A stretch of 64,000 nucleotides of DNA from Paramecium sonneborni (GCA_905182985.1 CAJJDN010000074.1:110914-174913); one strand, 5' to 3'. Shown: positions 40,428-52,745, counted from the stretch's first letter. Notes: generated from the sequence alone by a model not told the origin. Numbers and translations: made by a program.

Positions 40428-41723
40428 ATGGAAATAGCTTTTTTGATGCATTAATTAGGCTTTGAATTAGCATCAGAATCAAAATTAAACTATTTGTTAC
40501 CTCAAGTTAATTGCTTGGGTCCGACAGCATTTAGAGATGCTGTATTAAAAGGAAATTAATTAATGTTAGATCTTTATGTTCTATGTTCTAAATTTGAAGT
40601 TCAAGATCAATATAAGTTTGTACATGTAATCCTTACCGATGGAGAAGACAATAGTTCTAAAATAAGCTCAGAATAATTTCTTATATATTAATTAGTGTTA
40701 TAAGACTAGCTCCCAAAAAATATTCTATAAACTTTCTACATAGGTGTTAATGTGGAAAATAATTAAGCTGTTTAATAAGAGATGAAAGCTATATTATAAT
40801 GTAGTGGAGATTCTTCTTAATATTATTCAATTAGTAGTAATGGAATTAATGATATATTTTAGAAAATATAAATGTAAATTGGAATTAGAGTTTAAGAAAA
40901 AAATTTGATTATAGGAAATCAATAAGCCACTATCACTCTTAAATAATAATAAGTTTCCCCAATTTTATAATTCTAAATTAACAATTATATTGTACTATTC
41001 ACACTTGATATATCATCATCAATGTAGCCTCATTGGGATAAAGTTTGTTAGGCTGTGAAAGGTTTTTTAGGTAATCTAGGATCAAATGATCTTGTGTTAG
41101 GAATTATCTTTAATGATTAAGTTTAAGTTTTATCTGGAATTTAATTTGAGAACTCTATTCAAAATGAAAATGTAGATACACCAGTTCCTTAAAGTTAAGT
41201 AGAGTAAATTTAAGATCAATTTGAAGATTAAGATTAATATGAAGATTAGAATTAAGATTAATAGGATAATTAAGATTAATAGGATAATTAAGATTAATAG
41301 GATAATTAAGATTAATAGGATAATTAAGATTAATAGGATAATTAAGATTAATAGGATAATTAAGATTAATATGAGAATTAAGATTAATATGAATATCTTG
41401 ATCAAGATTAAGATCAATTTGAAAATCAAGATTAATTTGAAAATTACGATCAAGATCAAGATCAAGTTCAATTTCATCAAGAATAATCTTCTGAAAATAT
41501 TCATGATCAATTTATAGATATACAACCTACTCCTAAATAAGGATAAACATAGGAAGTAGTTTAAACTTCTTAAAGTCCATAATCTAATCAAAAACTTATA
41601 TCAGAAGCACAACTTTATACATAGCAGGAAATATTTCAATAGTAAAAATAATAATAATTAATTTCTATTGATAAACCATAAAATTTTAGTTGCAGTTGTT
41701 AAATTAATTGTTAGATTTTTTGA
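40428..41723 (+). CDS. VWA-domain protein with Asp/Gln/Asn tandem repeat
   Basis: 431 aa, intronless. A first VWA-like region (FVHVILTDGEDNSSKISS; TFYIGVNVENNQ) lacks its N-terminal strand with the metal-binding DxSxS. A second VWA begins with a good MIDAS, LFTLDISSSMQPHWDKVCQA. Then comes an acidic Gln-rich region built on six exact copies of DQQDNQ, and a Cys-poor tail ending SCSCQINCQIF. The missing front of the first domain suggests a truncated or decayed N-terminus, or an unrecognised upstream exon. VWA domains mediate metal-dependent protein binding. Confidence 0.7.
41256..41363 (+). repeat. Six exact 18-bp tandem repeats
   Basis: The unit gattaataggataattaa encodes D-Q-Q-D-N-Q with three Gln from TAA or TAG. 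Degenerate units continue on both sides (41220-41400). Because the unit is a multiple of three, copy-number change preserves the frame. The repeat is also open in other frames and on the other strand, which creates long spurious ORFs there. Confidence 0.95.
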
Positions 41724-42618
41724 ATAACATATTTTTAAGTTTATTCTATAATTATAAATTTGTTACTAAACTCTCTATGTGATAAAATCAAATAAAATTT
41801 TATTTATTCTATTAATTTATATTAAGACCTTAGAATACAAGATTACTTTAATTTATGGAGTTTTTCTCCAACTTATGATTTTTAATTTATTTTTAAGACA
41901 GATTGTTATTTACTTATTACTTATTAAAGCAATCCTTTTAATTCAATATAATACTAAACTTAAATTAAATATTAGGAATCTATTTTATTTTTATTTATAT
42001 TAAGAGGCAAATTTTGTGAAATTACTTTATAATCTAATTTAAATTATAAAATTTTCAAAGTTGTTCAATTTATAATTGTTCCTCCCTTAACTTAAGTAAA
42101 TTAATAATATATAATTATAAATTTAGTCAAAAATATTTAGTTATTAATTATGATTGATTATTAAAATATGATGTGAAATTAGAAATCTAAGGTTAATAGA
42201 GTAATTATTTTTGATTCCAAGTGATTGATTGAAGTAGATGATATTTATTTGTTTTTAAAATATATATACTAATTATTTTGATAAACTTAAGGAATGCTAT
42301 TTTATTAATTATACAAATTATAATAAAATTGTATATTAATATTTTTAATGATTTTCTTGTTATTGAATATTTTACTTAATCAATTAATTTGTATGAATAT
42401 CTATAAATTATTATATTTTTTTATTTTTAAATATATCTATTAAAAACTAAATAAATTTAGAAATTTAAATTATCTAATATTTTAAGTATGATTAATCTTG
42501 TTATAACATGTTTAAATATATATGTTCTCATAAAACTATCAATTGTCAAAACACATTAAAAGTAATTATTTATAAGTATTAATTCAATTACAAATTAAAT
42601 AATCTTAAAAATATTTCA
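41724..42618. other. Intergenic region, no gene seen
   Basis: About 900 bp between the ends of convergent genes. Hydrophobic short frames (for example near 41779-42003) are not supported. Confidence 0.5.
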
Positions 42619-43078
42619 TCATTCATAATATGCTAATTTTTAATAATAATCCTAATCTTTTTTTGCTGGATGACAGCAGAGACAAAAAATAAATATAACC
42701 ATTAATCCCATTATTCCAGCTGAAATATCCCCTATCATTGAGCATATATCATTTTATTAATATTAAGCTCAGATAAAGCATTAATTATTCTGATATTGTA
42801 AAATATTTATAATTTATTAGGTACAATCTTAAACTTTAATTGCCTATATATATAACAATGATATTAAAATGAACATATCAGATCTTATCCTAAATCACAA
42901 GTTTATTGTAAATAGTATGTGCTAGAACAATTGAGATCTTGATTGTTCAGCTTATGTGCAAGTACATATCCAAAAATCAATAAATCCAAATGATAATCCA
43001 ATATTAACCAAATTGAATAATAATAATAAACAAGCATTTCCTCCGAATATACCAATAATTCAATTAATATTCTTTCAT
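42619..43078 (-). CDS. Probable small multi-pass membrane protein, exons unresolved
   Basis: Two convincing pieces are seen. One reads IIGIFGGNACLLLLFNLVNI followed by GLSFGFIDFWICTCTQ. The other is the C-terminus CSMIGDISAGIMGLMVIFIF, CLCCHPAKKDQDYY, ending at TGA 42619-42621. They lie in different phases, with a Cys-containing loop (YLNCSSTYYLQQTCDLG) plausible between them after a 28-nt intron. Four membrane helices and a lumenal loop with Cys pairs suggest a tetraspan protein. The start and at least one intron are uncertain. Confidence 0.45.
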
Positions 43079-43397
43079 TAACTCAGAGTAAAAATATATA
43101 TATCTTATAATTTAGATATGATTAGTTTTTTAATAACTTAAATTTAAAACTTATTTATTGAGAAGCTGATAGTAATTAGTACAATTTATTAATCAAATTA
43201 AAAGAATATATATATAAAATTTTATTAATAATTTTATGATAAATTTGAGAACCTTAATAAAGGATTAAGGCTATGAGAAAATGGTTATGATTAAATATTT
43301 TCATGAATTAGATGAGATTAATTTTATAAAGTTTAGATGAAAAGCAAAAAATAAACATATTTTTTTGTCAAAAAATTAGATACTTTTGAAAACAAAT

Positions 43398-43784
43398 ATG
43401 AGTCCGTCATATATTATTACTAAATTTAGAATATAGAGAATAATGAAAGGTTATTTTTTATTTCTAGATTCTAAAAAATATCATATTATAGATTATTATT
43501 TGATTTCTGAAGGAGTAATTAGTGATTTTTGTTTATATTTGTTAGACAAGCCTATTAGGAAAGCAAAATAATTATAAAATGATTTTGGTTAAAATCATCT
43601 GAATAATATCAGATAATATCGTCGTGATAATTTCTATATCTTGTTAGACGAACAGAATTTTTAGCATAAGCAAATTGGTGAGTGTTGTAAGTGGCTATAT
43701 TAGATAATGACAATTATACATAAAAATGGAATTAGACTTGAAGCTGCAAATATTGTTCTGGCAGTAAAATTATAAATATGCTGA
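43398..43784 (+). CDS. Small uncharacterised protein
   Basis: Open frame of 128 aa starting MSPSYIITKFRIQRIMK. It has mixed hydrophobic and charged content (LYLLDKPIRKAKQLQNDFG; IHKNGIRLEAANIVLAV). There is no signal peptide, domain or intron. Its length is above what chance usually gives and its composition is protein-like, but no homology was recognised. Confidence 0.45.
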
Positions 43785-43957
43785 ACAGTTTGGAAACTCT
43801 GTAAACCAAACACAAAATTCCATGGTTAAGTTACAAGTTTTCTGACTTAATTTCTTTAATCAATAAAATCTAGAATTCTTTCAGACATTTATTCTTGATA
43901 TTTATTTTATTAATTGATTGGATTTAATTTTTTTAATTATAAATATAATTATTAAAT

Positions 43958-44634
43958 ATGGGTATCTGCACATCCGAACCTTTACCTGGAGGAATTGAAT
44001 AAAATGAAACAAAGCCTGAATAAATTAAATCAGATGTGGATGAAGGCAAAAATGAGTAAAATGAAGCAGCTCTTAAAATCTAAAGTAGTATAAGAGGAAA
44101 GAAAGCCAAATAAGAGCTATAAAAAAAAAAAGAAGAACTGGAATAAGATAAACCAAAAGATTGGATAGAACAAAAAGAAAGTTTCTAAGAGCCACAATTA
44201 CCAACAAATTTTAAAGATAGAGTTAACTAAAAACCAACAAATGAAGATCGATTATTACCTCCTTATCAAGGACCAGATGGAGCTATTTATTATGGATAAT
44301 GGAATAAAGGAGAAGTAAATGGATTTGGATAAATGTTAAAGCAAGATGGATTATATCTTAAAGGTTTATGGAAATCAAATATTTTTTAAGAAGGAGGAAT
44401 TCTTTATCCAAATGGAGATTATTATGTAAGTTTCATTAATAATTTCATTTATAGATTGGAACAGCAACCTTTGGCTAACGATTCTATGCCAATGGAGTAA
44501 TTTATAAAGGAGAAACTGATTTTGGTACTCCATAAGGTTAAGGTGAGGAAACACATCCTGATGGAACAATATCTAAAGCTTTCTATAAGAATGGATAAAA
44601 GGTATAATAAGATAATAGCCATTAAAATCATTGA
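43958..44634 (+). CDS. IQ-motif and MORN-repeat protein with acylation signal
   Basis: 215 aa with one 29-nt intron (44426-44454). The N-terminus MGICTSEPLPGG has Gly-2, Cys-4 and Thr-5, a good dual myristoylation/palmitoylation signal. An IQ-like helix (ALKIQSSIRGKKAKQEL) and a basic/acidic coiled stretch follow. Three to four MORN units come next, such as YYGQWNKGEVNGFGQM and YKGETDFGTPQGQGEE. Likely a membrane-attached calmodulin- or lipid-binding cortical protein; the DHHC enzyme at the left of the window is a plausible type of modifier. Confidence 0.82.
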
Positions 44635-45082
44635 TTTCGGCTAATTTGAATAATACAAAAAACATTGTATATTGATTTATTTTAGAAATCTTCTATTTTT
44701 TTCTTAAGTCTATTTCTTAAATTTATTCATTGAATATATTAATTGAAATGAATGGATATATTTGTTTATCATTTAATGAATCAAATTAATTTACAATAAA
44801 ATTTTTAATTTCTAAGTGAATAATTTGTATATATCAAAAAGCATTTTAAATTTATTTGCTCTGATATCCTAGTTGTTTCAAATGGTTTTTCTTTTTTGAG
44901 AAACTCAAGATAAATTGTAATTTAAAATAAAATTATTTGAAAATGTATTTAAGTGATTTTTTTTATAAATAATGAAGAAAAATGATCTTAAGATTTATTG
45001 AATAAACAAGGTACGTTAAGTAATATAAATGGAAGAATAAAAAAAAAAGGTAAATAATGAATAAAATAAAGCTAGTATAATA
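44635..45082. other. Intergenic region, no gene seen
   Basis: About 450 bp between convergent gene ends. No feature was recognised. Confidence 0.5.
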
Positions 45083-46642
45083 TCATTGCCAAAAAACATA
45101 TTGTCTATTTTTTCCTACTTTATATTAGATATTCCAAATTTAAAAAATGTAAGATTTGACTGGATCAAGTGATTCTTTGTAAAATTAATATAAGTAATAA
45201 AACACAAGAAACTATGATAATTTTAATAATTACTTTATAAAAGAATTAGATATATGTGAGAACTAATACAATTTTTAAGAATAATGCAGCTTTTTGTCCC
45301 CATTCAGGATTATTGTAATCAGTGCTATCCCACCATAAATGATATTATGATAACCAAAGAATATCATAAATAATTGAAGCAATTAATCCTAAGCCTACTA
45401 GTTTTACATGTTCAGGTTCAAATCTATCCAGAAAAACAGTGAACATTAATCCATGACAAACCAAAACATCTAAAAAAGATGGTTTAGCTGAACATACAAA
45501 CAAAGTTATTAAACCATAAAATGAAAAGATTGTCATTCCTAAATCTAAATCATAGGGTGCTTATGGATATTCTTCTTCTGGTTAAGAGTTAGGATCTGTT
45601 TAATTTATATCTATTTTTGATGTTTAGAGAGGATCTGCAGCAACTTCTTATGGTTTATTTTCTTAAATCAAACTAGTTTCTTATTATAAAGGTGGTGTTT
45701 AACCATTCTAATTTTTTACATTATTTTCCTCTTCTCTACTACGAAAAGGCCTTGTTAATAAGTCATATTAATAAGTAACTTATTTATTTAATTCAGTAAG
45801 TTAATCAATTCGATCCCCTGTTTATCCAACTTAGCTTTAAAGATATTCATACTAATCTTAGAATATATATATAGTACTCTATTAAAAATAAGTTGAACTT
45901 GCATATCTATGAAACATCCTACTTCTTTTCCTAATGGATCTTTTAATTACAACTTTAAGGATTTCAGCTATTCTTCTAATGAACTTATTGATATTTATGC
46001 TTATCCTAATAAAGTAGGTAATGGAGAATCATTCTATTTTGTATATAACTATATTGTTAAAATGTAGATATTATTTGGAATAGAACTAATTTAATAATCT
46101 AAATAAGATATTACAATTCAATTTCTCTATTAAAATCAGGATTTGTCTTATCAAAATGTTCAATAGGTTTCAATCTTTATGATTAAGAACCTAATGACAC
46201 TTAGAGATGACAATCAGAATACTAAATCTTTTTTGATATATTTTTTGCACTATGAATCATAATATAAATATGTTTAAATTCACTACTGTTTGCTTTTTTA
46301 TTAAGAAATATTCTTACAAGCTGATGACATTTATGATTAATGTTTTTTCTATTTTTCTCGAAATTAGTTTATTTCTAACTTTATTTTTTCTAATTTGCTA
46401 TTCAATATTATTATTGCACTATGAATAGTTTATGCTAAATCTTGCATTCGATAAATTGGATCATAATTTTAATTCATTGTTTTATGACATTATGCTAAAA
46501 TCTCATTAAGAACATCTCTATCCATATCTTTAGTTCCAATCATTAAATCCATCTTTTGTTGGATCTCATTTCCTGTTAAACCTTAATTTTTTAAATAACC
46601 AAATCTCTCAAATGTATTCTCAATACGTTTAAGCGTTATCAT
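45083..46642 (-). CDS. C2-domain protein with C-terminal membrane helices
   Basis: 487 aa from five exons (introns 46293-46317, 46086-46114, 45879-45898, 45212-45233). The N-terminal helical region begins MITLKRIENTFERFGYL. A C2-like beta sandwich follows (FKHIYIMIHSAKNISKK; ILTIQLYTKQNDSPLPTLLG; LKLQLKDPLGKEVGCFID). A Gln/Pro-rich linker leads to four hydrophobic helices (MTIFSFYGLITLFVCSA; DVLVCHGLMFTVFL; LVGLGLIASIIYDILWL; AALFLKIVLVLTYIQFFY). The Asp ligands of a calcium-binding C2 are not obvious. The membrane part is a family that I do not name. A membrane-tethered lipid- or protein-binding adaptor is likely. Confidence 0.75.
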
Positions 46643-46938
46643 CTCAAATTTTATATTATTTATTTATTATTATCAATTGTAATTTATATCAATTTTACAA
46701 ATAATTATTTATTTATCAATTTATTCAATATTAGATTTAGTCAATTTTCTTAGATTTTAATCCATCTCATTTTAAATGAAATATTTTTTACTTATTTATT
46801 TTCAAAAATTAAATAAAAATTAGAGAGTATTTTATTAAGAAAAATTATTAAATAAAAAGAAATAAAGTTAAAATTCATATTAGTGCATATCTTATAATGA
46901 AGATAAAAAACAAAAATAAAAGTGAATTAACTTTAATC

Positions 46939-48646
46939 TCAATTTTCTTATTTAAATACCAACAAAGATTAAAAATTGATGATATTTTATACTATAGAAA
47001 TCTTTTTTAATAAATTATCTTTAGCTCGAATCATTTCTGGTATTTGCGCTATTATTATAATTTTATCAATATTCTAATAATTAAAATGATGATTACTTTT
47101 ACAATGCCTTCAATTCTAGAACCAATTTATTCCTTAAAAGCTTTTTCTCTCTTCAAAATGTTTTTAAACTATTTGCAAAATAATTCATTATTCTCTATTA
47201 AAAGAGGAGCTAACATCAAAATATGTAAAACTCTTTTTATATTGTTATTTAAATTAATTTCTATTTTTAAATGAAATTAACTTTTTTTGAATATCTCTTT
47301 ACTTCTTAAACAATCCAACATCATTTCTATATTTTATGCATTACATTCTAAAATATCTTCACTAAATTAATCCTTTATCTAAAACTTAGTAAGAGTTAAT
47401 ATCAAACTATTCACTTCAATCAATTAATTATTAAAATGAGAAAGAATCTTCACAATATCACTAACTAAATTTACTACTAATCCTCTATTTTTGTCAGATA
47501 ACAATACAATCAATTTCTTAAATATATTAAGTTATTTACATTGCATACATCTGTCTTTTCTTTATCACATAGTCTTCGAAGTTTTTCAACATTTTCATTT
47601 AAATCTTAATTATAAATTAAATGATATTCTTAACTATTAAATGCATAACTCTTCAAAATTAAATCTATTTATTTATAAAGCGTTCCTTTAATAAATAATT
47701 CTAATTAATTAAATAACTATTCATATTAATTAGTTCTTGAATTTTCTTTTCTTTAAAAAATTTAATCAAATTTATAGAATTGACAACGATATGGATTAAT
47801 CTTCTTAACCTTTTACTTAGAACTTGACCATAAATTGATTGAAGTGTTTTCATTATTTAATTATTCATTACTTTCAAAAGACAATTATTTTTAATTCTTA
47901 ATTTTAAAATATGGTTAATAAGTTTAATCATATTCATTTAATTTATTGTAAAATATGCAGAAAGCTCTAATTTTTTTTTTTTGGCAATAATATTATTCTT
48001 GAATCAATTGCAGACTAAATTATTTATTTTTAGCTTGACCTTAAAGCACATAATTTTACAAATTGTTTGTTTAATTTAGCTTTTAATACTTTTCAAGTTC
48101 TCCACTTACTATTTTCAACTCTTCTTGCATTTAATATTATATTTTATATATGTCTGCATATTCTTATGATTGTTATTGAAAAATTTATTGATCCATCTAA
48201 TTTATTTTTTTGAATTCTGCAATTAAATATTCTCCCTCCAATATTTACATACTTAAGTGATTTGCATTAAAATCACTCTATAATCGATTTAATATTTAAT
48301 TTCGATCTGCTTATTGACTAATAAATTGATCAAATTGATTATTCAAAATTGAATTCATATCCTCCATTATTTTTTATTGTTACAACAAATCATTTTTTTG
48401 TATTTGCTCATCAAGTTATTTATTTAGATTTACTAATTAATTCACTCTTTTCTAAGCTATACTCAATTCATCTTACTCTTAAATAATCTCTATCTGGATT
48501 CCTTTTTATTCTTTTTCAGTGCTTTTTTTTAAAAATGTCTTCTAAAGTTCTTGATGATAACAATTATGGAGAATTGATTTATCAAGCATATCTAATTGTT
48601 AGATTAAAGCAGCTCTTTTTGATGGGTTTTTTCGAGCACTATCCAT
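46939..48646 (-). CDS. Kinesin-14-like protein with motor fold lacking P-loop
   Basis: 548 aa with two introns (47517-47548, 47074-47102). The first 250 residues are a Gln-rich coiled coil (LNNQFDQFISQQADRNQ). Then comes a C-terminal motor-like start, KKKIRAFCIFYNKL, corresponding to the kinesin-14 neck and first strand GxxRVFCRIRP, followed by FYKFDQIFQRKENSRTNQYE, matching FDxIFxxxxxQ. Where the ATP-binding GQTGSGKT should be, the sequence reads LILKSYAFNSQEYHLIY. No clear switch I or DLAGSE is found; DKIIIIAQIPEMIRAKDNLL occupies the end. This recalls the catalytically dead Vik1/Cik1 partners of Kar3. Assignment is by motif order only. Confidence 0.6.
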
Positions 48647-48954
48647 TTCAAAATTAAATTTGAATTAGAATATATTAATCTTTATTAAATTTAGAATTAA
48701 TAAAATTAAACAATGTTGATCATAGGATTATTTATTGAAAGACTTTAAAATATTAGAAATCTAAATTTAAAATTGTTCATTTGCTGATGAAAATAAATAA
48801 GATAAAAATATTATAAATTAATTTTAACGACTAGTCATAATATTATTAATTAAATTATATGAACTAAGAGGTACTTCCTTTAAATAGTTACTATCGATAA
48901 AATTAAAATACCTTATAAAGCAGAAGAGAGACATCCTCTAAAATATCTTAAAAT
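48647..48954. promoter_or_regulatory. Short divergent intergenic region
   Basis: 308 bp between the divergent starts of the kinesin-like and adaptin-ear-like genes. It must hold both promoters; no specific element was recognised. Confidence 0.4.
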
Positions 48955-49950
48955 ATGTCTCCTATTATGCCTATTTGTCTAAAACAGAGCACTAATATTG
49001 AAAATGAAATTCCAAAAGAATTTGATGGAGAAAAAAGCATATATAAAAGTTTCATAGATGATTATTACAGTGTAAGATCTAATTTTCCAAATTCTCCTTC
49101 AGTAAAATTTCAAAAGAAAAAAATATTTAACGATGTTTAAATTACTTCTGAAAAGACAAGTTAAATTAAGGCAAGATAAATCTTAGATGAAAAACCTTAA
49201 ACTAATAATTAAGAAATTTATAACACTTATTAATAGATATCAGAAAGAGAAGCCATTTTGATTTAGTAGCATCCTTATTTTGAAAATCAAATTAAATTAC
49301 TAGAAATTGATTAATAGTAATAATTTAAATTAGAATGTCTTAAAGATTCAAATAAAGAGAGTTAGGTTGTTTTTAAAAATCAATAAATTCTAATAACACT
49401 TAAAAGATAGAATTTAAATAAGAATATTTTATTTTGCTAATTAACCTTTTAAAATATTAGTACAACTTCAATTCCCATTTTAGATGTACTCTACTCAAAT
49501 GATTAAAGTAATTTATTTCTTTTATTGATTTTAGCATTAAGATTATCAAAAGAAAGTGATTGTATTAAATCATTGACTCCAGGTTATGGTTAAATCAGTA
49601 CTTTTTCTGTTGAAATTGTGAATGTTCCATTTACAACAGTCAATGTTTCAATAGAATACAACAATTAGTTTTTTAAAACTTGCTTACCAATTACAATCTT
49701 GAATTTCATTTAAGATTATAAAACAACGCCAAATCGTTGTATAAAAAATCATAAATGTTATAATAAAATAATCTTAAATAAAAAAGGTTGGAATATTGAG
49801 AATCGAACAATAATTGGAAACATAGTAAATTCAGAAGTTGAAATAAGAGTTGAAAATGATAACAACTAGCTTGTGTTATTTAGTCAAAGCGATATTGAAC
49901 AATTAAATTGGTAGATTTTAAATACACTTTATGTATTATTTGATTTATGA
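48955..49950 (+). CDS. Alpha-adaptin ear (appendage)-like protein
   Basis: Intronless, 331 aa. The first 110 residues are polar. The rest resembles the alpha-adaptin appendage: a beta-sandwich part (VFKNQQILITLKRQNLNKN; ILFCQLTFQNIST; VEIVNVPFTTVNVSIEYNN) followed by the platform start CLPITILNFIQDY, matching the LPITxxKF motif of AP-2 alpha. The large adaptin trunk is absent, so this would be an ear-only protein. By family knowledge the ear recruits endocytic accessory proteins. The call depends on few motifs and should be treated as probable. Confidence 0.55.
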
Positions 49951-50074
49951 ATATTATTATCAATAATATATGATTTATAAATAAATAAAACTAAATAAAG
50001 TTAGTGAATATTTAAGAATTTTAAGTGAGCTAAAATGCTGAATAACTTTTTTATTTATAAATTAAACAGAACTA

Positions 50075-51621
50075 ATGTTTCTTTTGATGTTTTATTTTAT
50101 TATTTTCACATTATTAATTAACACCTTAGCTATAATTACTTTGACATTAGATCAGCAATATTAAGAGAGTAATGCATTTTTTAAATTGACACAATCTCAA
50201 TATTAAGTAATTTAGAGTATTCGAAATGCAACTTTCTTTTTCTAGCCAACCTAAATAGATTAAGATAAATATATTTCAGTTGAGTAAGAAGTCTTGTTTT
50301 TATAAATAGATTAATCTTTGGGTATCCTTAAGATGGAAATGTCAATGTGGAGTTTTCAATTACAAAAAACAAGGATGATAATACTAGTTCTCTAAATAAT
50401 GTATTTTATGATATGAATGGAAAATACTTGTAAAAGGCATATTAAATGATTTTAATAAATCCATATACTTTTAGTAAAAATGATCAATTCTATATTGATG
50501 TCAATATAAGAGATACTAACTTTACAGATTATTAATATTTAATAAAAATAACTAGAACTTAGAATAAGATATGCCCAAATTTTTGTGGAAATTAATAATC
50601 AGGATCATGTAATACAAAGATTGGAATTTGTGCTTGCTCTTCTGAATTTGCAGATTTAGATTGTTCTAAATAAGCAAAAAGTTTATTATTGTAACAGCCC
50701 CTTAAGAACTTAACTATACATAAGCAAGAATATTTCTATTTTGAAAGAGATTAATCAATTTCTAATATAACTTTAAGTTTGGATTTAATGAATCCTTTAT
50801 AAAAAAATTCTGATACACAAGTGTTTATAATGTATGAAAACTTTGAAATAGGGTTACCAAATGAAAATTTTTTTGATTATTCCATTTCTTTGTTCAATTC
50901 AACTTCCCAATCTTAAGAAATAGATTTGAACACTTTAATTTATGACTTAAATATTGAAAGATTTTAAAGGTTATTGATTACTGTTAAAACAAAATCATCA
51001 GACCTCATATAACTTTCAATAAACATTTCTAACGTAGATGATAATTTTTCAATTGATTCAAGTTTATTAATTGTATATGTTCTGGTTTCAATAGCAATTA
51101 TATTGATATTGGCTTGGATTATAATTATAATAATAAGATATAAAAGAAGTTCAAGAATTCATTAAATATCAAATTCTATCTTAAATCCTCAAAATGATAA
51201 TAACAGAAGTAATTATTTTACTAAAAATAAGAAACTTTTTGATGAATATATGCCAAAATTGTTATATTTATAAATATTAGAAATCCCTTAATTTTTAGAA
51301 TCAGAAGTTTAAGAGACTTGTTCTGTTTGCTTACTTGAATATTAGAAGGATGCTATTTGTAGATTTACTCCATGCAATCATATTTTTCATTCTGATTGCC
51401 TAGAATAATGGATAATGAAAAATGAGAACTGTCCTTTATGTAGATGTGCTTTAGATTTAAAGACATTACTTGAATTAAAGAGTTAGAATGCTAATATTGA
51501 TAATAATTCATAATAATAGAAGAAAAAATAAAAAAAATATGTTGTAATTCAAAGTCAATTATTCTCGAATGCTCAAACTGAATTGAGAATGATTGCTCCT
51601 AATTCTATGGTTAATCAATGA
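50075..51621 (+). CDS. RING-H2 membrane E3 ubiquitin ligase
   Basis: 506 aa with one 26-nt intron (50284-50309). A signal peptide (MFLLMFYFIIFTLLINTLA) and an ectodomain of about 300 residues with an EGF-like Cys cluster (CPNFCGNQQSGSCNTKIGIC) precede a single membrane helix (LIVYVLVSIAIILILAWIII). The cytosolic part carries a complete RING-H2: CSVCLLEYQKDAICRF, then PCNHIFHSDCLEQW and CPLCR, with all eight zinc ligands. The layout matches membrane-anchored PA-TM-RING-type ligases of the endolysosomal system, but no PA domain was seen. It probably ubiquitinates membrane or vesicle proteins. Confidence 0.9.
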
Positions 51622-51680
51622 TAAATATATTATTTATTCTTGAATTAATTAATTTATCAAAAATAAATATTTTATAATTG

Positions 51681-52052
51681 ATGGGTGATTTACTAAATTG
51701 GGAAATCAATGATCATAACGAAATTTATATTATCAAAACAGAATCTATGAAGAAATCCTATGAAGGGATAGTAAAAAAGCTATAAAAGGAAAGAGTTAAA
51801 TATGTCAAATAATAAACATCTAATGAAGAACATTAGCAGGATAGACCAATTTCAGATCTCATTTAATAGTTTTCCTAACTTAAATAGGAATTTATGATGA
51901 AATATCAAACCAAAGCCTCTATGCAAAGAAGTTAATTGAAGCTTAAGAAAAGAATAGAATTAGTCTAAGAGTAGTTAAAAGAATAAAGTAAAATACAACA
52001 ATAGTAATAATAATAATAATAGTAATAAAATTAATTAAAAAAAATGACTTGA
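51681..52052 (+). CDS. Small coiled-coil protein with poly-Gln tract
   Basis: 123 aa, starting MGDLLNWEINDHNEIYII, 59 bp after the RING gene. It is mostly helical and charged (KKSYEGIVKKLQKERVKYV; SQLKLKKRIELVQEQLK). Eleven consecutive Gln at 51996-52028 are encoded as two CAA then nine TAA/TAG. No known domain was seen. Confidence 0.6.
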
Positions 52053-52091
52053 ATTTACATTTATTGAATGATTTTTAAGTAATCAATTCAA

Positions 52092-52745
52092 TCAGTTTAT
52101 ATATTTCATATGTATGTGAGTTTATGATCTTTGTCTCGAAGGTAAAGGTTAATTTAATTTTCTAACAGACGAATAATTCTACTAATTATTTTATTGTTTT
52201 TATTAACTTGTAGTTCTTTAATTATTTATTACTCCTTAGTTATTTTCCTTATTATTGTTATAATGAATAGAATTTTCTCTATGACCAAACAAAGCTCTTA
52301 CGCTAATAACATCTTTATGAGGCATGCCTTCATTCATTATTTAACTTTATTATAAATTTCGCGCCTTTTAATCTGACTCTTATAAAGTTGTTCCAGACCT
52401 TTGTAAAGTATTTTAGGAAGGTTATTAAGATTATTTCTAAGGATGTTTTTATATCAATTATATTTATTAATTGAGAGAGTCATAATTTTATTTAATTTTT
52501 TACAAGCTATCTAATTATTTAAGTATTTTGACTAATTCAGTTTTTGATATTAAATAAAAATCAAATTGATCCGAACTATTTATTTATCCTTAAAATTAAC
52601 CAATTTTTTAATCGAAAATATTAGTGTGATCGGTAAAAAATGATTGTATATTTGGGATTGACATTTCTTCTGTTTTTAGATTAAGTGTATTTTATTCTTC
52701 CTGATTTGGACTAAAAGATAGGTAGATGTGATCAATTGGGTCCAT
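52092..52745 (-). CDS. Gln/Asn-rich low-complexity protein
   Basis: 217 aa, single exon, start MDPIDHIYLSFSPNQEEQN. A short coiled stretch (TELVKILKQLDSLQKIKQ) is flanked by disordered Gln/Asn/Ser-rich sequence, with a conserved-looking basic motif near VISVRALFGHRENSIHYN. It is divergent from URM1 by 72 bp. No family was recognised. Confidence 0.6.

Noticed and set aside
41130..41591. 153-aa minus-strand Ile/Leu repeat ORF and the 98-aa plus-strand Lys/Ile ORF at 41221-41517
   Set aside because: Both are alternative-frame readings of the 18-bp repeat inside the VWA gene.
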